Source: Chlamydiota bacterium (lineage in GTDB: Bacteria; Chlamydiota; Chlamydiia; Chlamydiales; JABDDJ01). From it: DNA of 56,774 nt. Shown here piece by piece: positions 16,361 through 24,961 of the stretch; position 1 is the first letter of the stretch, and every line of letters starts with the position of its first letter. The notes below the pieces were generated by a model that was given only the letters and a program-made list of their open reading frames with translations, was not told the origin of the DNA and did no database searches. The stretch lies in assembly GCA_013287645.1 (NCBI GenBank), contig JABDDJ010000002.1, positions 237-57,010 on the forward strand. Reading direction: 5' to 3'. The translations under genes were made by a program, and so were the position numbers.

Positions 16361-17500
16361 ATGGATAAGACAAATCTTTTTGTGACATGTGGACCGCTAC
16401 TTGAAGGTCCATTGATGGATGAGCTGCGTAGCTTAGGATTTTCAAAGCTAAAGCAAGGATGTCGTGGTGTTTATGTCGATGATGCGACTATTACAGACTG
16501 CTATCGCATTAACTACTGCTCTAGGATTGCTACACGTGTCTTATGGCCATTAATACGATTTCGTTGTCCGAATCGCGATGCGCTTTATAATAATGCTCGG
16601 CAGGTTCCTTGGGAAAAAATCGTCAGTCAGAGAGCTACCATCGCTATCGATTCCAATGTCTCTGGCAATACACAGCTACGCAACAGCCATTTTGCAGGAC
16701 TTGTCATTAAGGATGCTGTTTGTGATTCTTTGAGAGAACTACGCGGAACACGTCCTAACGTCGATGTGGAAAATCCCGATGTCCAGCTTAATCTTTATGT
16801 GGCAGGTGGAGCAGCTACCCTCTCCTTGGATACATCTGGAAAGCCCTTGCATAAACGAGGATATCGCCAAGAGGGCGGTGAAGCCCCTTTGCAAGAGAAC
16901 TTAGCAGCCGCCATATTGATGCTTATTGGTTACCAGGGTACAGGCGTATTGTGCGATCCATTATGCGGTTCCGGCACGTTCCTTATTGAGGCGGCCTTGA
17001 TTGCCACCAAAACTATGCCAGGCTATCTCAGACAGCGTTGGGGATTTCAGTCCCATCCACACTTTCGCCAAGAGGAATGGCTTCGAACGAAGAATACAGA
17101 AGATCAGCAGAGACAGCCTCTGCCACAAGGATTGCTCTACGGTGTCGATAGTAAGAATACTGTTTTAGAAGGGTGTCGCAAAAATTTGCGCGCGGCAGGA
17201 TTTTTGAAAGAGGTGGCGTTGCAGCATGGAGATTTTGATCAGTTGCTTCCCACACTGAATACAGAATGGGTAGTGACTAATCCGCCCTATGGAACACGTT
17301 TAGGAAAGCCGGCTAACGTCGCGTCAGTGTATCGGCAGCTTGGAGAGGCTATTAAACGATGTAAATCTTCCTCACTTGTCTTTGGAATCCTGCTTCCAGA
17401 AACATCTGCTTCTAGCTCTTTAGACCTACCCGTCAAAAAAGTCATCTCTTTATCCAATGGAGGAATACCCATCCACCTTGTGCAAGGCATGTTAAAATAA
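16361..17500 (+). CDS. RlmL/YpsC-like THUMP-domain RNA N2-guanine methyltransferase
   Basis: A 379-residue class I SAM-dependent RNA methyltransferase. The N-terminal ferredoxin-like/THUMP region occupies about residues 1-155. The methyltransferase domain has DPLCGSGTFLIEAAL (199-213) as motif I with flanks and the catalytic TNPPYG (306-311), typical of exocyclic-amine methylation of guanine. Homologues methylate 23S rRNA G2445 (RlmL) or a related position. It lacks the second RlmK half of the E. coli fusion, as in most bacteria. GGAGAG lies before the ATG. Confidence 0.88.
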   Translation: MDKTNLFVTCGPLLEGPLMDELRSLGFSKLKQGCRGVYVDDATITDCYRINYCSRIATRVLWPLIRFRCPNRDALYNNARQVPWEKIVSQRATIAIDSNVSGNTQLRNSHFAGLVIKDAVCDSLRELRGTRPNVDVENPDVQLNLYVAGGAATLSLDTSGKPLHKRGYRQEGGEAPLQENLAAAILMLIGYQGTGVLCDPLCGSGTFLIEAALIATKTMPGYLRQRWGFQSHPHFRQEEWLRTKNTEDQQRQPLPQGLLYGVDSKNTVLEGCRKNLRAAGFLKEVALQHGDFDQLLPTLNTEWVVTNPPYGTRLGKPANVASVYRQLGEAIKRCKSSSLVFGILLPETSASSSLDLPVKKVISLSNGGIPIHLVQGMLK

Positions 17501-17550
17501 TAAATGAATCTTATCTTGAATTGCCTTAAGGTTGTGATTATGTCTTTATG

Positions 17551-17817
17551 TTAAAACAACTCGGAATGAGAGCCGATACGAACCAGATGGACATATTCAT
17601 CATCTGTCCAATAGATAAGTAAAGCATCTGGTTTAACATGGCATTCCCTGAAACTAACGTAGGTCCCAGTTAATGCGTGATCTAAATATTTCTCAGGCAA
17701 TTTTTCTTCTTTCAAAAGAATACCTAATACCGTTTCTAGTTCTTTTTTTACTGGTTTGTTGTGTTCATATTTTTTGAAGTCTTTTTTGAAGCGGCGTGTT
17801 GGGTCAGGTTTAAGCAT
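17551..17817 (-). CDS. YafQ-family mRNA interferase toxin
   Basis: An 88-residue RelE/YafQ-type toxin that would cleave mRNA on the ribosome. Family features are RRFKKDFKK at the N-terminus, the C-terminal strand block ECHVKPDALLIYW and LVRIGSHSELF. Residues equivalent to E. coli YafQ catalytic positions are H47, H60, D64, H84 and F88; the Trp after the Asp in YafQ is Ala65 here. It overlaps the upstream antitoxin gene by 8 nt, the usual coupling in toxin-antitoxin operons. The Trp change may weaken activity. Confidence 0.88.
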   Translation of the reverse strand: MLKPDPTRRFKKDFKKYEHNKPVKKELETVLGILLKEEKLPEKYLDHALTGTYVSFRECHVKPDALLIYWTDDEYVHLVRIGSHSELF

Positions 17818-18088
17818 TCGGATTCATTCCCATCTTTTCCCAGAAATCTTCCATCGATTCGCACTTCATGCCTTTTCCTTCCTTGCTTTCTCGCATAGCA
17901 TCAAGAGTGACTTGGTTAGGTTTTTTGTCTTGAGGGAAGTCCTTTCTAAGGTAAGAAAGAATAAACTCGCTTAAATTCATGTGAGCCTTAGCAGCTAACA
18001 TCTTAATGTAAGCTCTTTCATCGACAGTACAATCAATGGTAACTTTTGCTCTATCGTGATGGTGTTGATCGTGCGACTGAGTACCCAT
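17810..18088 (-). CDS. DinJ/RelB-type antitoxin
   Basis: A 92-residue protein. A His-rich leader (SHDQHHHDR) is followed by a predicted ribbon-helix-helix DNA-binding domain at about residues 14-55 (VTIDCTVDERAYIKMLAAKA, then MNLSEFILSYLRK). The acidic, flexible tail would wrap the toxin. It lies first in the operon with AGAGGT before the ATG, overlapping the YafQ-type toxin gene. By analogy it neutralises the toxin and represses the operon through the inverted repeats upstream at 18100-18152. Confidence 0.85.
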   Translation of the reverse strand: MGTQSHDQHHHDRAKVTIDCTVDERAYIKMLAAKAHMNLSEFILSYLRKDFPQDKKPNQVTLDAMRESKEGKGMKCESMEDFWEKMGMNPNA

Positions 18089-18099
18089 ATTATACCTCT

Positions 18100-18152
18100 T
18101 TGGTTACAACTTCAGTGTACCAAATTTCCTAGATTTAGAAAAGTCCTAAATC
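18100..18152. promoter_or_regulatory. Candidate operator of the toxin-antitoxin operon
   Basis: Two inverted repeats precede the antitoxin gene: TTGGTTACA...TGTACCAA (18100-18123, one-base bulge) and GATTTAG-N7-CTAAATC (18132-18152, perfect). Ribbon-helix-helix antitoxins bind such palindromes for autoregulation. No direct binding evidence. Confidence 0.45.
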
Positions 18153-18244
18153 TCTTTTTCTTGGAAAAAAGGTTAGAAGAATATGACGTAAATATTGGAC
18201 GATAAGAAGGATACATAAATGACTTTACAAAAAGTAATATTAAG

Positions 18245-18272
18245 TTTACACTAAACCAAACTTTTATATAAT
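18245..18272 (+). promoter_or_regulatory. Sigma-70-type promoter placing the start site at the first F-box gene's ATG
   Basis: TTTACA (18245-18250), 16 nt, TATAAT (18267-18272). The expected start site, 6-8 nt beyond the -10, coincides with the ATG at 18280. No Shine-Dalgarno sequence precedes that ATG, so the mRNA may be leaderless. Confidence 0.5.
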
Positions 18273-18279
18273 TAAAGCC

Positions 18280-19674
18280 ATGAATGTAGATTTTATTCCC
18301 TCATTAGTTTCAACAGAAGTTCATGAACGTAAAGAGTTATCTACATATCTCCGAGGTTCTGCTTATGCTTTGGATTATGCTTGGGAAAGTTTAAAAACCT
18401 TTTATCGTCGTATTGAACACTACTATCATCACGGAATTTTTTTAGGTTCAGATAAAGCAATCGTTGATTATTTCTGCTCTCAGATAACAAAAGAACAGAT
18501 TGAAAAAACTAATCTAATTCAAATAGAAAAAATTAAAAAAATAAGTTTAACTTTATGCGGTAAAGATAATTCATTTTTAACTCATATTAAACTACAATTA
18601 CTTGTCAATCGTCTAGAAGATAAAATTTATAAGCTTGTCAAACAGATGCCTCTTAATGACGACTCCATAATGTCTGTGGTCCGCTATTTATCAATAAAAG
18701 AGATTTCTCGTTTAAATAGTGTTTGTAAACATTTTAATTATTTGTTTAACAGAATATGTTCTAACGAAGTCAAAGTCTATAAGCATGCGAGAGGAGTATC
18801 CAGAAATCTGAGTGAAAAAGGTCTTTCATTTAATTCTTTACTGTTGGATTGTAGGACACACGTTGAGAAGTATTTTTATACGCCTGAACTTTGTTCACTC
18901 TTTGGTGGAATGGAGAAGATTTTTGATCTTCGTACGGTTGTCTTAAAACATGAATCAAATGAATGTAGTTTCAAAGAATTAGATGCTTTTTCTCAAGAGC
19001 AATTATTTAAAGAATTACCACCCATTTTCAGATTGCGAATTAACGAAGGCGATGGAAGGTTTAATGAGAAAATCATCATTAAATACACTTTTTTTGTTCC
19101 CCGGGAAATATTATATGATAAACTTACAAGAGATCAAGTTTGGCATGACTACTTTATACTGTATACAAATGAGTATGTTGAAGGGCAATGGAAAATTTCT
19201 GATATGCGCTCTTCAGATCATTGGCCTTATCAATTTAAAAAAATAAATCCATTTCCAAGTGATCAATTGGCTAGAGAACAACCTGTCATTTTTTACAAAA
19301 CCTATATGAATTCCCTTATTTCAAATGGAGATAATGGAGTGGATTTAAATTCTCCGAGGCTAAAAGGACTGATTAATGGGAAACCCATAGGCCAGTATGG
19401 AGATTGGTTTTTCAATACACAATTAATAGATCTTAGGAATCATCTTCCCTCTTGTCTGCGCGATTACTATAACAGAGAAAAATATAGTAAATTTGACAAT
19501 AGAAGAATGTTTAAAAATTTTCCTGTCGTTTTAGGTCATGTGGATGTCAATCACTTTTATGAAAAGGTACTTAAAGTCGAAAAGCTACCCGATATGATAG
19601 TCGATTCAAACGGCAACTTAAAGCGAAATCCTGATAAGCGCGATACAGACGCTCATGAACTGTACACTTTTTAA
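18280..19674 (+). CDS. F-box protein 1, candidate ubiquitin-pathway effector
   Basis: A 464-residue protein. A unique helical N-terminal region (1-120) precedes an F-box at about 123-160 (SVVRYLSIKEISRL, NSVCKHFNYLF). A conserved downstream domain is shared with the next three genes: LLLDC, ELCSLFGG, LPPIFRLRI, IIIKYTFFVP, VWHDYF, DMRSSDHWP and finally VVLGHVD. F-boxes bind eukaryotic Skp1, so a host SCF-type ubiquitin ligase is the likely partner if the protein is secreted. Strongly AT-rich compared with ychF or nusA. No signal peptide. The extra C-terminal tail (about 40 residues) is not found in its paralogues. First and longest of a tandem family. Confidence 0.7.
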   Translation: MNVDFIPSLVSTEVHERKELSTYLRGSAYALDYAWESLKTFYRRIEHYYHHGIFLGSDKAIVDYFCSQITKEQIEKTNLIQIEKIKKISLTLCGKDNSFLTHIKLQLLVNRLEDKIYKLVKQMPLNDDSIMSVVRYLSIKEISRLNSVCKHFNYLFNRICSNEVKVYKHARGVSRNLSEKGLSFNSLLLDCRTHVEKYFYTPELCSLFGGMEKIFDLRTVVLKHESNECSFKELDAFSQEQLFKELPPIFRLRINEGDGRFNEKIIIKYTFFVPREILYDKLTRDQVWHDYFILYTNEYVEGQWKISDMRSSDHWPYQFKKINPFPSDQLAREQPVIFYKTYMNSLISNGDNGVDLNSPRLKGLINGKPIGQYGDWFFNTQLIDLRNHLPSCLRDYYNREKYSKFDNRRMFKNFPVVLGHVDVNHFYEKVLKVEKLPDMIVDSNGNLKRNPDKRDTDAHELYTF

Positions 19675-19726
19675 ATCAACGTCCTTTTAAGTAGAATATA
19701 TTTTGTTAAAAAGATAAATTGAAGAA

Positions 19727-20596
19727 ATGAAAATATCTTGCGATACACTCTATAACAACTACATTAAGTACGAAACTCAAACACCTTTAACTCAAACTAG
19801 TATTCAAGCTCTTCCTCCTTTAAGCAATGATATTACAGTGCAATTCATCATTCCTTTTTTGTCCATTAAAGAGCTGAGCCGTTTACTGAGAGTGAGCAAA
19901 GTATTTGGTTTATTACTGAAATCTGAAAGCCTGACAACACTGAGACTTTATGAAAAGAGTCACCCTTTAAGAATTCCCTTTTATAACAATCTAAAGAGAA
20001 AAGTTAGCTTTCATTCTTGGCTTTTAGATTGCAAAGATCATTGCAATCTATTTAGGTATTCAAAAGAATTGATCGCTCTATTCGGTAGCATTGATAACAT
20101 CTTCTCAATGATGTTATGTCTAAAAAATTTAAAACGAATGAATTGTGATGAGGATCTTTATGAATTTACCTATACTTTCACATTTAGACTATTACCTCCT
20201 ATTTTTCGTATTTATTATTATAAGTCACAAGATTTATTTGATGAAAGATTTATTATTAAATATACTCTTTACTCATCTAAATTACATCCGATCTGTAATT
20301 ATAATCACGACTCTTGTAGAAGAGAAGAAATTTGGCATAACTACATTGTATTTTATTTAAAAAAAGACTCTGAAAAGTCTGAATGGAATCTAAGCAGCTT
20401 TTGTTCTGAAACAGGAGCAGCCCCTCTTTTTGAGAGTAATAAGACAAAATTAGATGATGAAAATTTAAAAGCTCTAGTGGAAGGGAGAACGATCATTGAC
20501 GAGTCTAGAAATGTTCGCGCTGCTGTGTTAGGGCATGTGAGTATCGATTATTTTATCAAAAAGCGAGATACACACGCAGCTGAAATATCTTTTTGA
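19727..20596 (+). CDS. F-box protein 2, candidate ubiquitin-pathway effector
   Basis: A 289-residue paralogue. The F-box is at about 29-66 (FIIPFLSIKELSRL, LRVSKVFGLLL). The shared downstream domain shows WLLDCKDH, ELIALFGS, LLPPIFRIYY, FIIKYTLY, IWHNYIVFYL and VLGHVSIDYF. It is the most divergent member: the segment before LLPPIF is rearranged and the DMRS-WP motif is lost, so substrate recruitment may differ. GAAGAA precedes the ATG. The gap from gene 1 is 52 nt, without a clear terminator. Confidence 0.68.
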   Translation: MKISCDTLYNNYIKYETQTPLTQTSIQALPPLSNDITVQFIIPFLSIKELSRLLRVSKVFGLLLKSESLTTLRLYEKSHPLRIPFYNNLKRKVSFHSWLLDCKDHCNLFRYSKELIALFGSIDNIFSMMLCLKNLKRMNCDEDLYEFTYTFTFRLLPPIFRIYYYKSQDLFDERFIIKYTLYSSKLHPICNYNHDSCRREEIWHNYIVFYLKKDSEKSEWNLSSFCSETGAAPLFESNKTKLDDENLKALVEGRTIIDESRNVRAAVLGHVSIDYFIKKRDTHAAEISF

Positions 20597-20655
20597 TTTC
20601 CTTTGGAAGAAATTCTAATAACCTGTATGTATTTTAATAAATTCAAGAGATTAGC

Positions 20656-21603
20656 ATGCAAGTCAGTCCTAATCTTCCAGAATTTAGCTACGGCCAAGCT
20701 AATAGCAAGAAGCCTATTTCCATTCGACATGTCCCTCCTATTCCTAATCTTATAAATGATGTCTTTATCTCTTCGATAGTCCCTTATCTAAGTGTAAAGG
20801 AACTATCCCTGTTGATGCAGGTCTGTCGGGCATTTCATTATTTGTTAAACACAGAATGTCCAAAAGATTTGATTGAATATCGTTTTCACCATATCAAAGG
20901 GCTCTTCAAATATAATCGGCAGAAAATAAGCCCTTCATACGGGTCCTTGATATTGGATTGTATAAACCATATTAAAAATTGTAAATATTCAGCTCTCCTG
21001 CTGAATCTTCTTGGGGGTGCTGGAAACATTCTTTCTTTACCCATAATAGATTTGAGCGGTAAGGGTAGTTATTATAGAAAATTAGAAGATTTTTCTATCT
21101 CTCCTATGTTTTCAGAGCTGCCTCCCATCTTTCGTATACGTTTTACAACTTCTAAACAAATCGAAAGTGAGAGAATCATCATTAAATATTCACTATTCAT
21201 TCCAAAAAGAAGAGCTAAACAAGTTGATCGGGTTTGGCATGATTTTTTCGATCTACATTTATCTGAGGATGCAAAGTTTAATAAAACGGAATGGATTATT
21301 TATGACATGCGATTACACACTTGGCCGAAGAAATTCAGAAGTTTAAAAAATTCCTCTAAGTCCTTAAAAAAAGTGGCGTTATCTGAAAAGTCTCTTTTGA
21401 CCAAGCTAGCTGATCCAAAATTGAAAGCCTTTATGAACAGAAATATTATAAATATGAATGAATCTACTAATCTCGCAGTCATTGGTCATCTGAATAAAAG
21501 TGATTTTAGCAAATTGATTGAGGCTAGCCAAAGTCCTGTTAAAAAGCATTCCAGTCCTGTTGTTTATCGGCATTCAAATAGCCCAAAACCTATTGAACGA
21601 TAA
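20656..21603 (+). CDS. F-box protein 3, candidate ubiquitin-pathway effector
   Basis: A 315-residue paralogue. The F-box is at about 27-65 (SIVPYLSVKELSLL, MQVCRAFHYLL). The conserved domain follows: LILDCINH, LLNLLGGAGNI, LPPIFRIRF, RIIIKYSLFIP, RVWHDFFDLHL, DMRLHTWPKKF and VIGHL. The C-terminal tail is Ser/Pro/His-rich (SPVKKHSSPVVYRHSNSP) and probably disordered. 59 nt after gene 2. No signal peptide, as expected for a type III substrate. Confidence 0.7.
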   Translation: MQVSPNLPEFSYGQANSKKPISIRHVPPIPNLINDVFISSIVPYLSVKELSLLMQVCRAFHYLLNTECPKDLIEYRFHHIKGLFKYNRQKISPSYGSLILDCINHIKNCKYSALLLNLLGGAGNILSLPIIDLSGKGSYYRKLEDFSISPMFSELPPIFRIRFTTSKQIESERIIIKYSLFIPKRRAKQVDRVWHDFFDLHLSEDAKFNKTEWIIYDMRLHTWPKKFRSLKNSSKSLKKVALSEKSLLTKLADPKLKAFMNRNIINMNESTNLAVIGHLNKSDFSKLIEASQSPVKKHSSPVVYRHSNSPKPIER

Positions 21604-21632
21604 AATGATAAGAATGATAGGAGATCTTGACT

Positions 21633-22466
21633 ATGTCAATAAAAGAATCAGCATCTGTACCCTGTTATTCGGACGAAATATTTACTTTGATCATGCCTAG
21701 ACTTTCTTTGAATACACTGGTTAGTTTCAAAAACGTCAATCGACGATTCTATCTATTGTTTAATTTAATTATGCAACAGGAGACGAGTAATTATCATGAC
21801 TCAAAGCTTAAAGGCGTCGAAAAAAAAAATCAAAAAAAATTATACACATTCCATTCTTTGTTGTTAGACTGTGAAGCCCATGTTAAAAAATTTAAGTATA
21901 CTCCAGAGCTTAAGAGTCTATTCGGTGGGGTTGAGAACATTCTTTCTCTGAGAACAGTCAGTCTGAAATATAAAAAAGATAAATTTTTTGTAGCTATAAA
22001 TAATTTTGCTCAGAAACCTCTATTTAACGCATTACCTTCCATTTTTCGAATGCAGTATAGAGTCTCAAAGAAAAAGTATCGAGAGAGAATCATTATTAAG
22101 TACTCTATGTACATACCAAAAGAAGCGTTTAAACAGCCTAAACAAGTGGATCAAGTTTGGCATGACTATTTAGATCTTTACCTAATGGATAACAGATTAA
22201 GTGAGCCTGAATGGCTTATTGCTGATATGCGTTCTCGTAACTCATGGCCTAAAGAATTTAGAAGGTCTAATCCGTTTCCGGCTAAGAGTGAATTTGTGTA
22301 TAAAGGGAGTAAGCTTTCAGCAATTACAAAACCTCTCTTTAATTACATGACTAAGCTTACAGATGAAAAGCTTCAAGCGTTTATCAAGGGTGAGATGATT
22401 AAAAAGCATTCTGTTGTTTTAGGTCATGTAGGTCTAGAATATTTTAGTACACGTAAGTTATTGTAA
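21633..22466 (+). CDS. F-box protein 4, candidate ubiquitin-pathway effector
   Basis: A 277-residue paralogue. The F-box is degenerate, at about 11-44 (LIMPRLSLNTLVSF, KNVNRRFYLLFN). The conserved domain follows: LLLDCEAH, PELKSLFGGVENI, LPSIFRMQY, RIIIKYSMYIP, QVWHDYLDLYL, DMRSRNSWPKEF, NPFP and VVLGHVGLEYF. ATG 21633 is chosen because AGGAG lies 10 nt upstream; an in-frame TTG two codons earlier (21627) is an alternative. 29 nt after gene 3. Confidence 0.68.
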   Translation: MSIKESASVPCYSDEIFTLIMPRLSLNTLVSFKNVNRRFYLLFNLIMQQETSNYHDSKLKGVEKKNQKKLYTFHSLLLDCEAHVKKFKYTPELKSLFGGVENILSLRTVSLKYKKDKFFVAINNFAQKPLFNALPSIFRMQYRVSKKKYRERIIIKYSMYIPKEAFKQPKQVDQVWHDYLDLYLMDNRLSEPEWLIADMRSRNSWPKEFRRSNPFPAKSEFVYKGSKLSAITKPLFNYMTKLTDEKLQAFIKGEMIKKHSVVLGHVGLEYFSTRKLL

Positions 22467-22499
22467 AAAATGCATGTTTTTCTTATTTTCAGCGATTAA

Positions 22500-23903
22500 A
22501 TGGAACTGCCAGCATTACTCCCAGAAAATCTTACTAAGTATAGCCAGGCTAAGGACGATAACTCTCTTTTGCTTGAGATCCGTACTAGCATCGCGGATTT
22601 AATCCCTTTTATTGCAACGGCTTGCAATGATGAGACCTGGTCTGAAAAGCATGCTCATTTCATGAAAAAGGCCATCGAGGTGTTGACGAGGCGGATGTTT
22701 CGACAAAAGCTATTGACAGTGGATGGACAGGCGATTGCGGGAGCGATTCGACAGCATTGGGGTGTCTTAAAGGATATAGTTCCAACAGATCTTCGGGTTG
22801 AGTATGATGGTGTTACCTACGATCTGAATACACTTTTATTTGTAGCGGATAGCGGCTATTTAAAATATTTGGTGATTAGTCAGTGTGCCGATAAAGATAG
22901 GAAATCATTTACTTTAATCGATCCGCCTTTTGACAAGGAATTTTTTCAGTTATACCTGGCCTTTGCTCAGCAGGGCGATCTTCCCGATTTGTGGCAGAGA
23001 AAGTCTGAAGAGCTGCTTGTTTTTTTAAAGATGGCTGTAGACATGCAGTGTGAGCCTCTGGAAAAATTAGCTTCAGAGACCTATAGGCGTTATCTGGACA
23101 ACAAGAATGCCTTTTCGATGATCTTGTATGCCTATGAATGCAATTGGAAACAGCTTTTTCATATCTGTGCTGACTATATTAATTCCATTGACGAAGGGAT
23201 CACCTTTTTGACCAACTTCTCAGGGTTTGCTATTCAGTTGCATAGGCTTGATGATACTACTATAAGCCATTTTGAAGTGATCCATAGTGCCATTACGCAT
23301 CTGGCTTGCAAGGCAGAGCTAGCTCAAAGCCCTCTTCTTCCAGAGCTTGTAGATAAGTGCCATGCTCTACATTCGTTGGATGTTTCTGAGGCTTTAAAGG
23401 GAGAGCAGATTTTAAAAGCGCTTAATAAGCGTCTAGAAATTCTCGACTTGACGCTCTCTGAGTGGGTAGATGTAGATACTTTAGAAAAAGTGATTGCAGC
23501 TTGTCCTCATCTATCAAAACTTTCTTTGGCGCATAATATTCAGCTTAACTATAGAGCCTTGGGAACCTTGTATAAGCTCAAAGAGTTACGCATTTTAGAT
23601 CTCTCTGGTTGCTATCAGATGACCGATGCGGACTTTAAAATGGTTTTGCATGGCTGTCCAAATCTTATAGAGCTCTATCTCAGTGAATGCAAAAAGTTAC
23701 CCGATGCAGCGTTTATTTCTCTTGCGCGGTTGCTGCGCCATCTTAGAGTTTTGGATGTGTCTAAATGCTTGATAGCCGATAGAGCGTTGGTAGAAATCTT
23801 TTTTCGCTGCCATGACTTAACGACATTAATCATGAAAGAGTGCCCTAATCTAACTGAAAAGAGCCTGCAAGGCGTCAACCCTATAATAAAAATTATTAAA
23901 TAA
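22500..23903 (+). CDS. BTB-like and leucine-rich-repeat protein, candidate ubiquitin-pathway effector
   Basis: A 467-residue protein without signal peptide. A region at about 96-200 resembles a BTB/POZ fold (RVEYDGVTYDLN, TLLFVADSGYLKYLV, then FFQLYLAFAQQGDLP). Residues 310-465 contain at least five AMN1-type leucine-rich repeats (LDLSGCYQMTDADF, LYLSECKKLPDAAF, LDVSKCLIADRAL, LIMKECPNLTEKSL). BTB proteins recruit Cullin-3 and LRRs recognise substrates, so this is a plausible adaptor for a host Cul3 ligase. It directly follows the four F-box genes but is less AT-rich. No ribosome site of note. Confidence 0.7.
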   Translation: MELPALLPENLTKYSQAKDDNSLLLEIRTSIADLIPFIATACNDETWSEKHAHFMKKAIEVLTRRMFRQKLLTVDGQAIAGAIRQHWGVLKDIVPTDLRVEYDGVTYDLNTLLFVADSGYLKYLVISQCADKDRKSFTLIDPPFDKEFFQLYLAFAQQGDLPDLWQRKSEELLVFLKMAVDMQCEPLEKLASETYRRYLDNKNAFSMILYAYECNWKQLFHICADYINSIDEGITFLTNFSGFAIQLHRLDDTTISHFEVIHSAITHLACKAELAQSPLLPELVDKCHALHSLDVSEALKGEQILKALNKRLEILDLTLSEWVDVDTLEKVIAACPHLSKLSLAHNIQLNYRALGTLYKLKELRILDLSGCYQMTDADFKMVLHGCPNLIELYLSECKKLPDAAFISLARLLRHLRVLDVSKCLIADRALVEIFFRCHDLTTLIMKECPNLTEKSLQGVNPIIKIIK

Positions 23904-23913
23904 TGGAGAAGGA

Positions 23914-24936
23914 ATGGAGCATAGAAGATTTGGTCATTCAGGACTGAAAGTACCTGTATTAAGTTTTGGCACAGGGACTTTCGGAGGCACTAGCGATTTT
24001 AAGACATGGGGAAATACAGATGTCAAAGAAGCAAAAAAGTTGATCGATATCTGTTTTGAGGCAGGCATTAACTTTTTTGATACGGCAGATATTTATTCAG
24101 AGGGCGCTTCAGAGTCAATTTTAGGCCAAGCATTAAAGGGAAAAAGAGATAAGGCTCTCGTTGCCACTAAAGCAACCTTTACGACAGGGGAAGGACCTAA
24201 TGATAAAGGATCTTCCAGATATCATATTATTAAGGCCTGTGAAGCTAGCCTTAAGCGTTTGCAAACTGACTTTATTGACGTCTACTTTATGCATGCATTC
24301 GATGCTTTAACCCCCATTGAAGAGACGTTAGCTGCTTTAGATAATCTCATTCAGAGTGGAAAAGTACGCTATATTGGTTGCTCAAATTTTTCCGGTTGGC
24401 ATTTGATGAAATCTTTGGCTATTTCTGAAAAGTATGGGCTGGCACGCTATGTTGTTTATCAAGGTTATTATTCACTTGTTGGCAGGGATTATGAAGAGGA
24501 GTTAATGCCTCTTGGAGTTGATCAAGATGTAGGCCTAATGGTCTGGAGCCCCCTTGGATGGGGCAGGCTGACAGGAAAAATCCGTCGTGGCCAACCATTG
24601 CCAGAAGGTCGCCTCAAGTCGGGCGGTGCCGTCGGTGGCCCAGAGGTAGAGGAAGATTATCTCTATAAAGTGATCGATGCCATTGACATCATAGCAAAAG
24701 AAACTGGCAGGACAGTCCCACAAATAGCCATTAACTGGTTGCTCCACCGTCCGACTGTTACAAATGTAGTCATTGGCGCGCGCAATGCTGAACAGTTAAA
24801 ACAGAATTTGGGATCCATTGGTTGGAATTTAAGCAAAGAGCAGATTGCTAGACTCGATGGAGCAAGCGCAAAAACGCCAGTCTACCCGTACTGGCATCAG
24901 AGAGACTTCGACCGCAATCCCTCACCCATAAAATAA
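23914..24936 (+). CDS. Aldo/keto reductase family protein
   Basis: A 340-residue NADPH-dependent oxidoreductase with a TIM-barrel fold. The catalytic tetrad can be placed at D56 and Y61 (FFDTADIY), K86 (VATKATF) and H127 (YFMHAFD). The NADPH-binding C-terminal part contains VIGARNAEQLKQN. Similar to the YajO/YghZ-type branch of the family. Substrate unknown, probably aldehydes or ketones. It lies 10 nt after the BTB-LRR gene and 25 nt before the HicB-like gene. The product seems unrelated to either neighbour. Confidence 0.92.
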   Translation: MEHRRFGHSGLKVPVLSFGTGTFGGTSDFKTWGNTDVKEAKKLIDICFEAGINFFDTADIYSEGASESILGQALKGKRDKALVATKATFTTGEGPNDKGSSRYHIIKACEASLKRLQTDFIDVYFMHAFDALTPIEETLAALDNLIQSGKVRYIGCSNFSGWHLMKSLAISEKYGLARYVVYQGYYSLVGRDYEEELMPLGVDQDVGLMVWSPLGWGRLTGKIRRGQPLPEGRLKSGGAVGGPEVEEDYLYKVIDAIDIIAKETGRTVPQIAINWLLHRPTVTNVVIGARNAEQLKQNLGSIGWNLSKEQIARLDGASAKTPVYPYWHQRDFDRNPSPIK

Positions 24937-24961
24937 AATCTCCACCTGAAAAGGAGTAGTT

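Noticed and set aside
17501..17550. Possible tRNA or terminator between the methyltransferase and toxin genes
   Set aside because: No cloverleaf and no convincing stem-loop with U-tract was found in the short gap.
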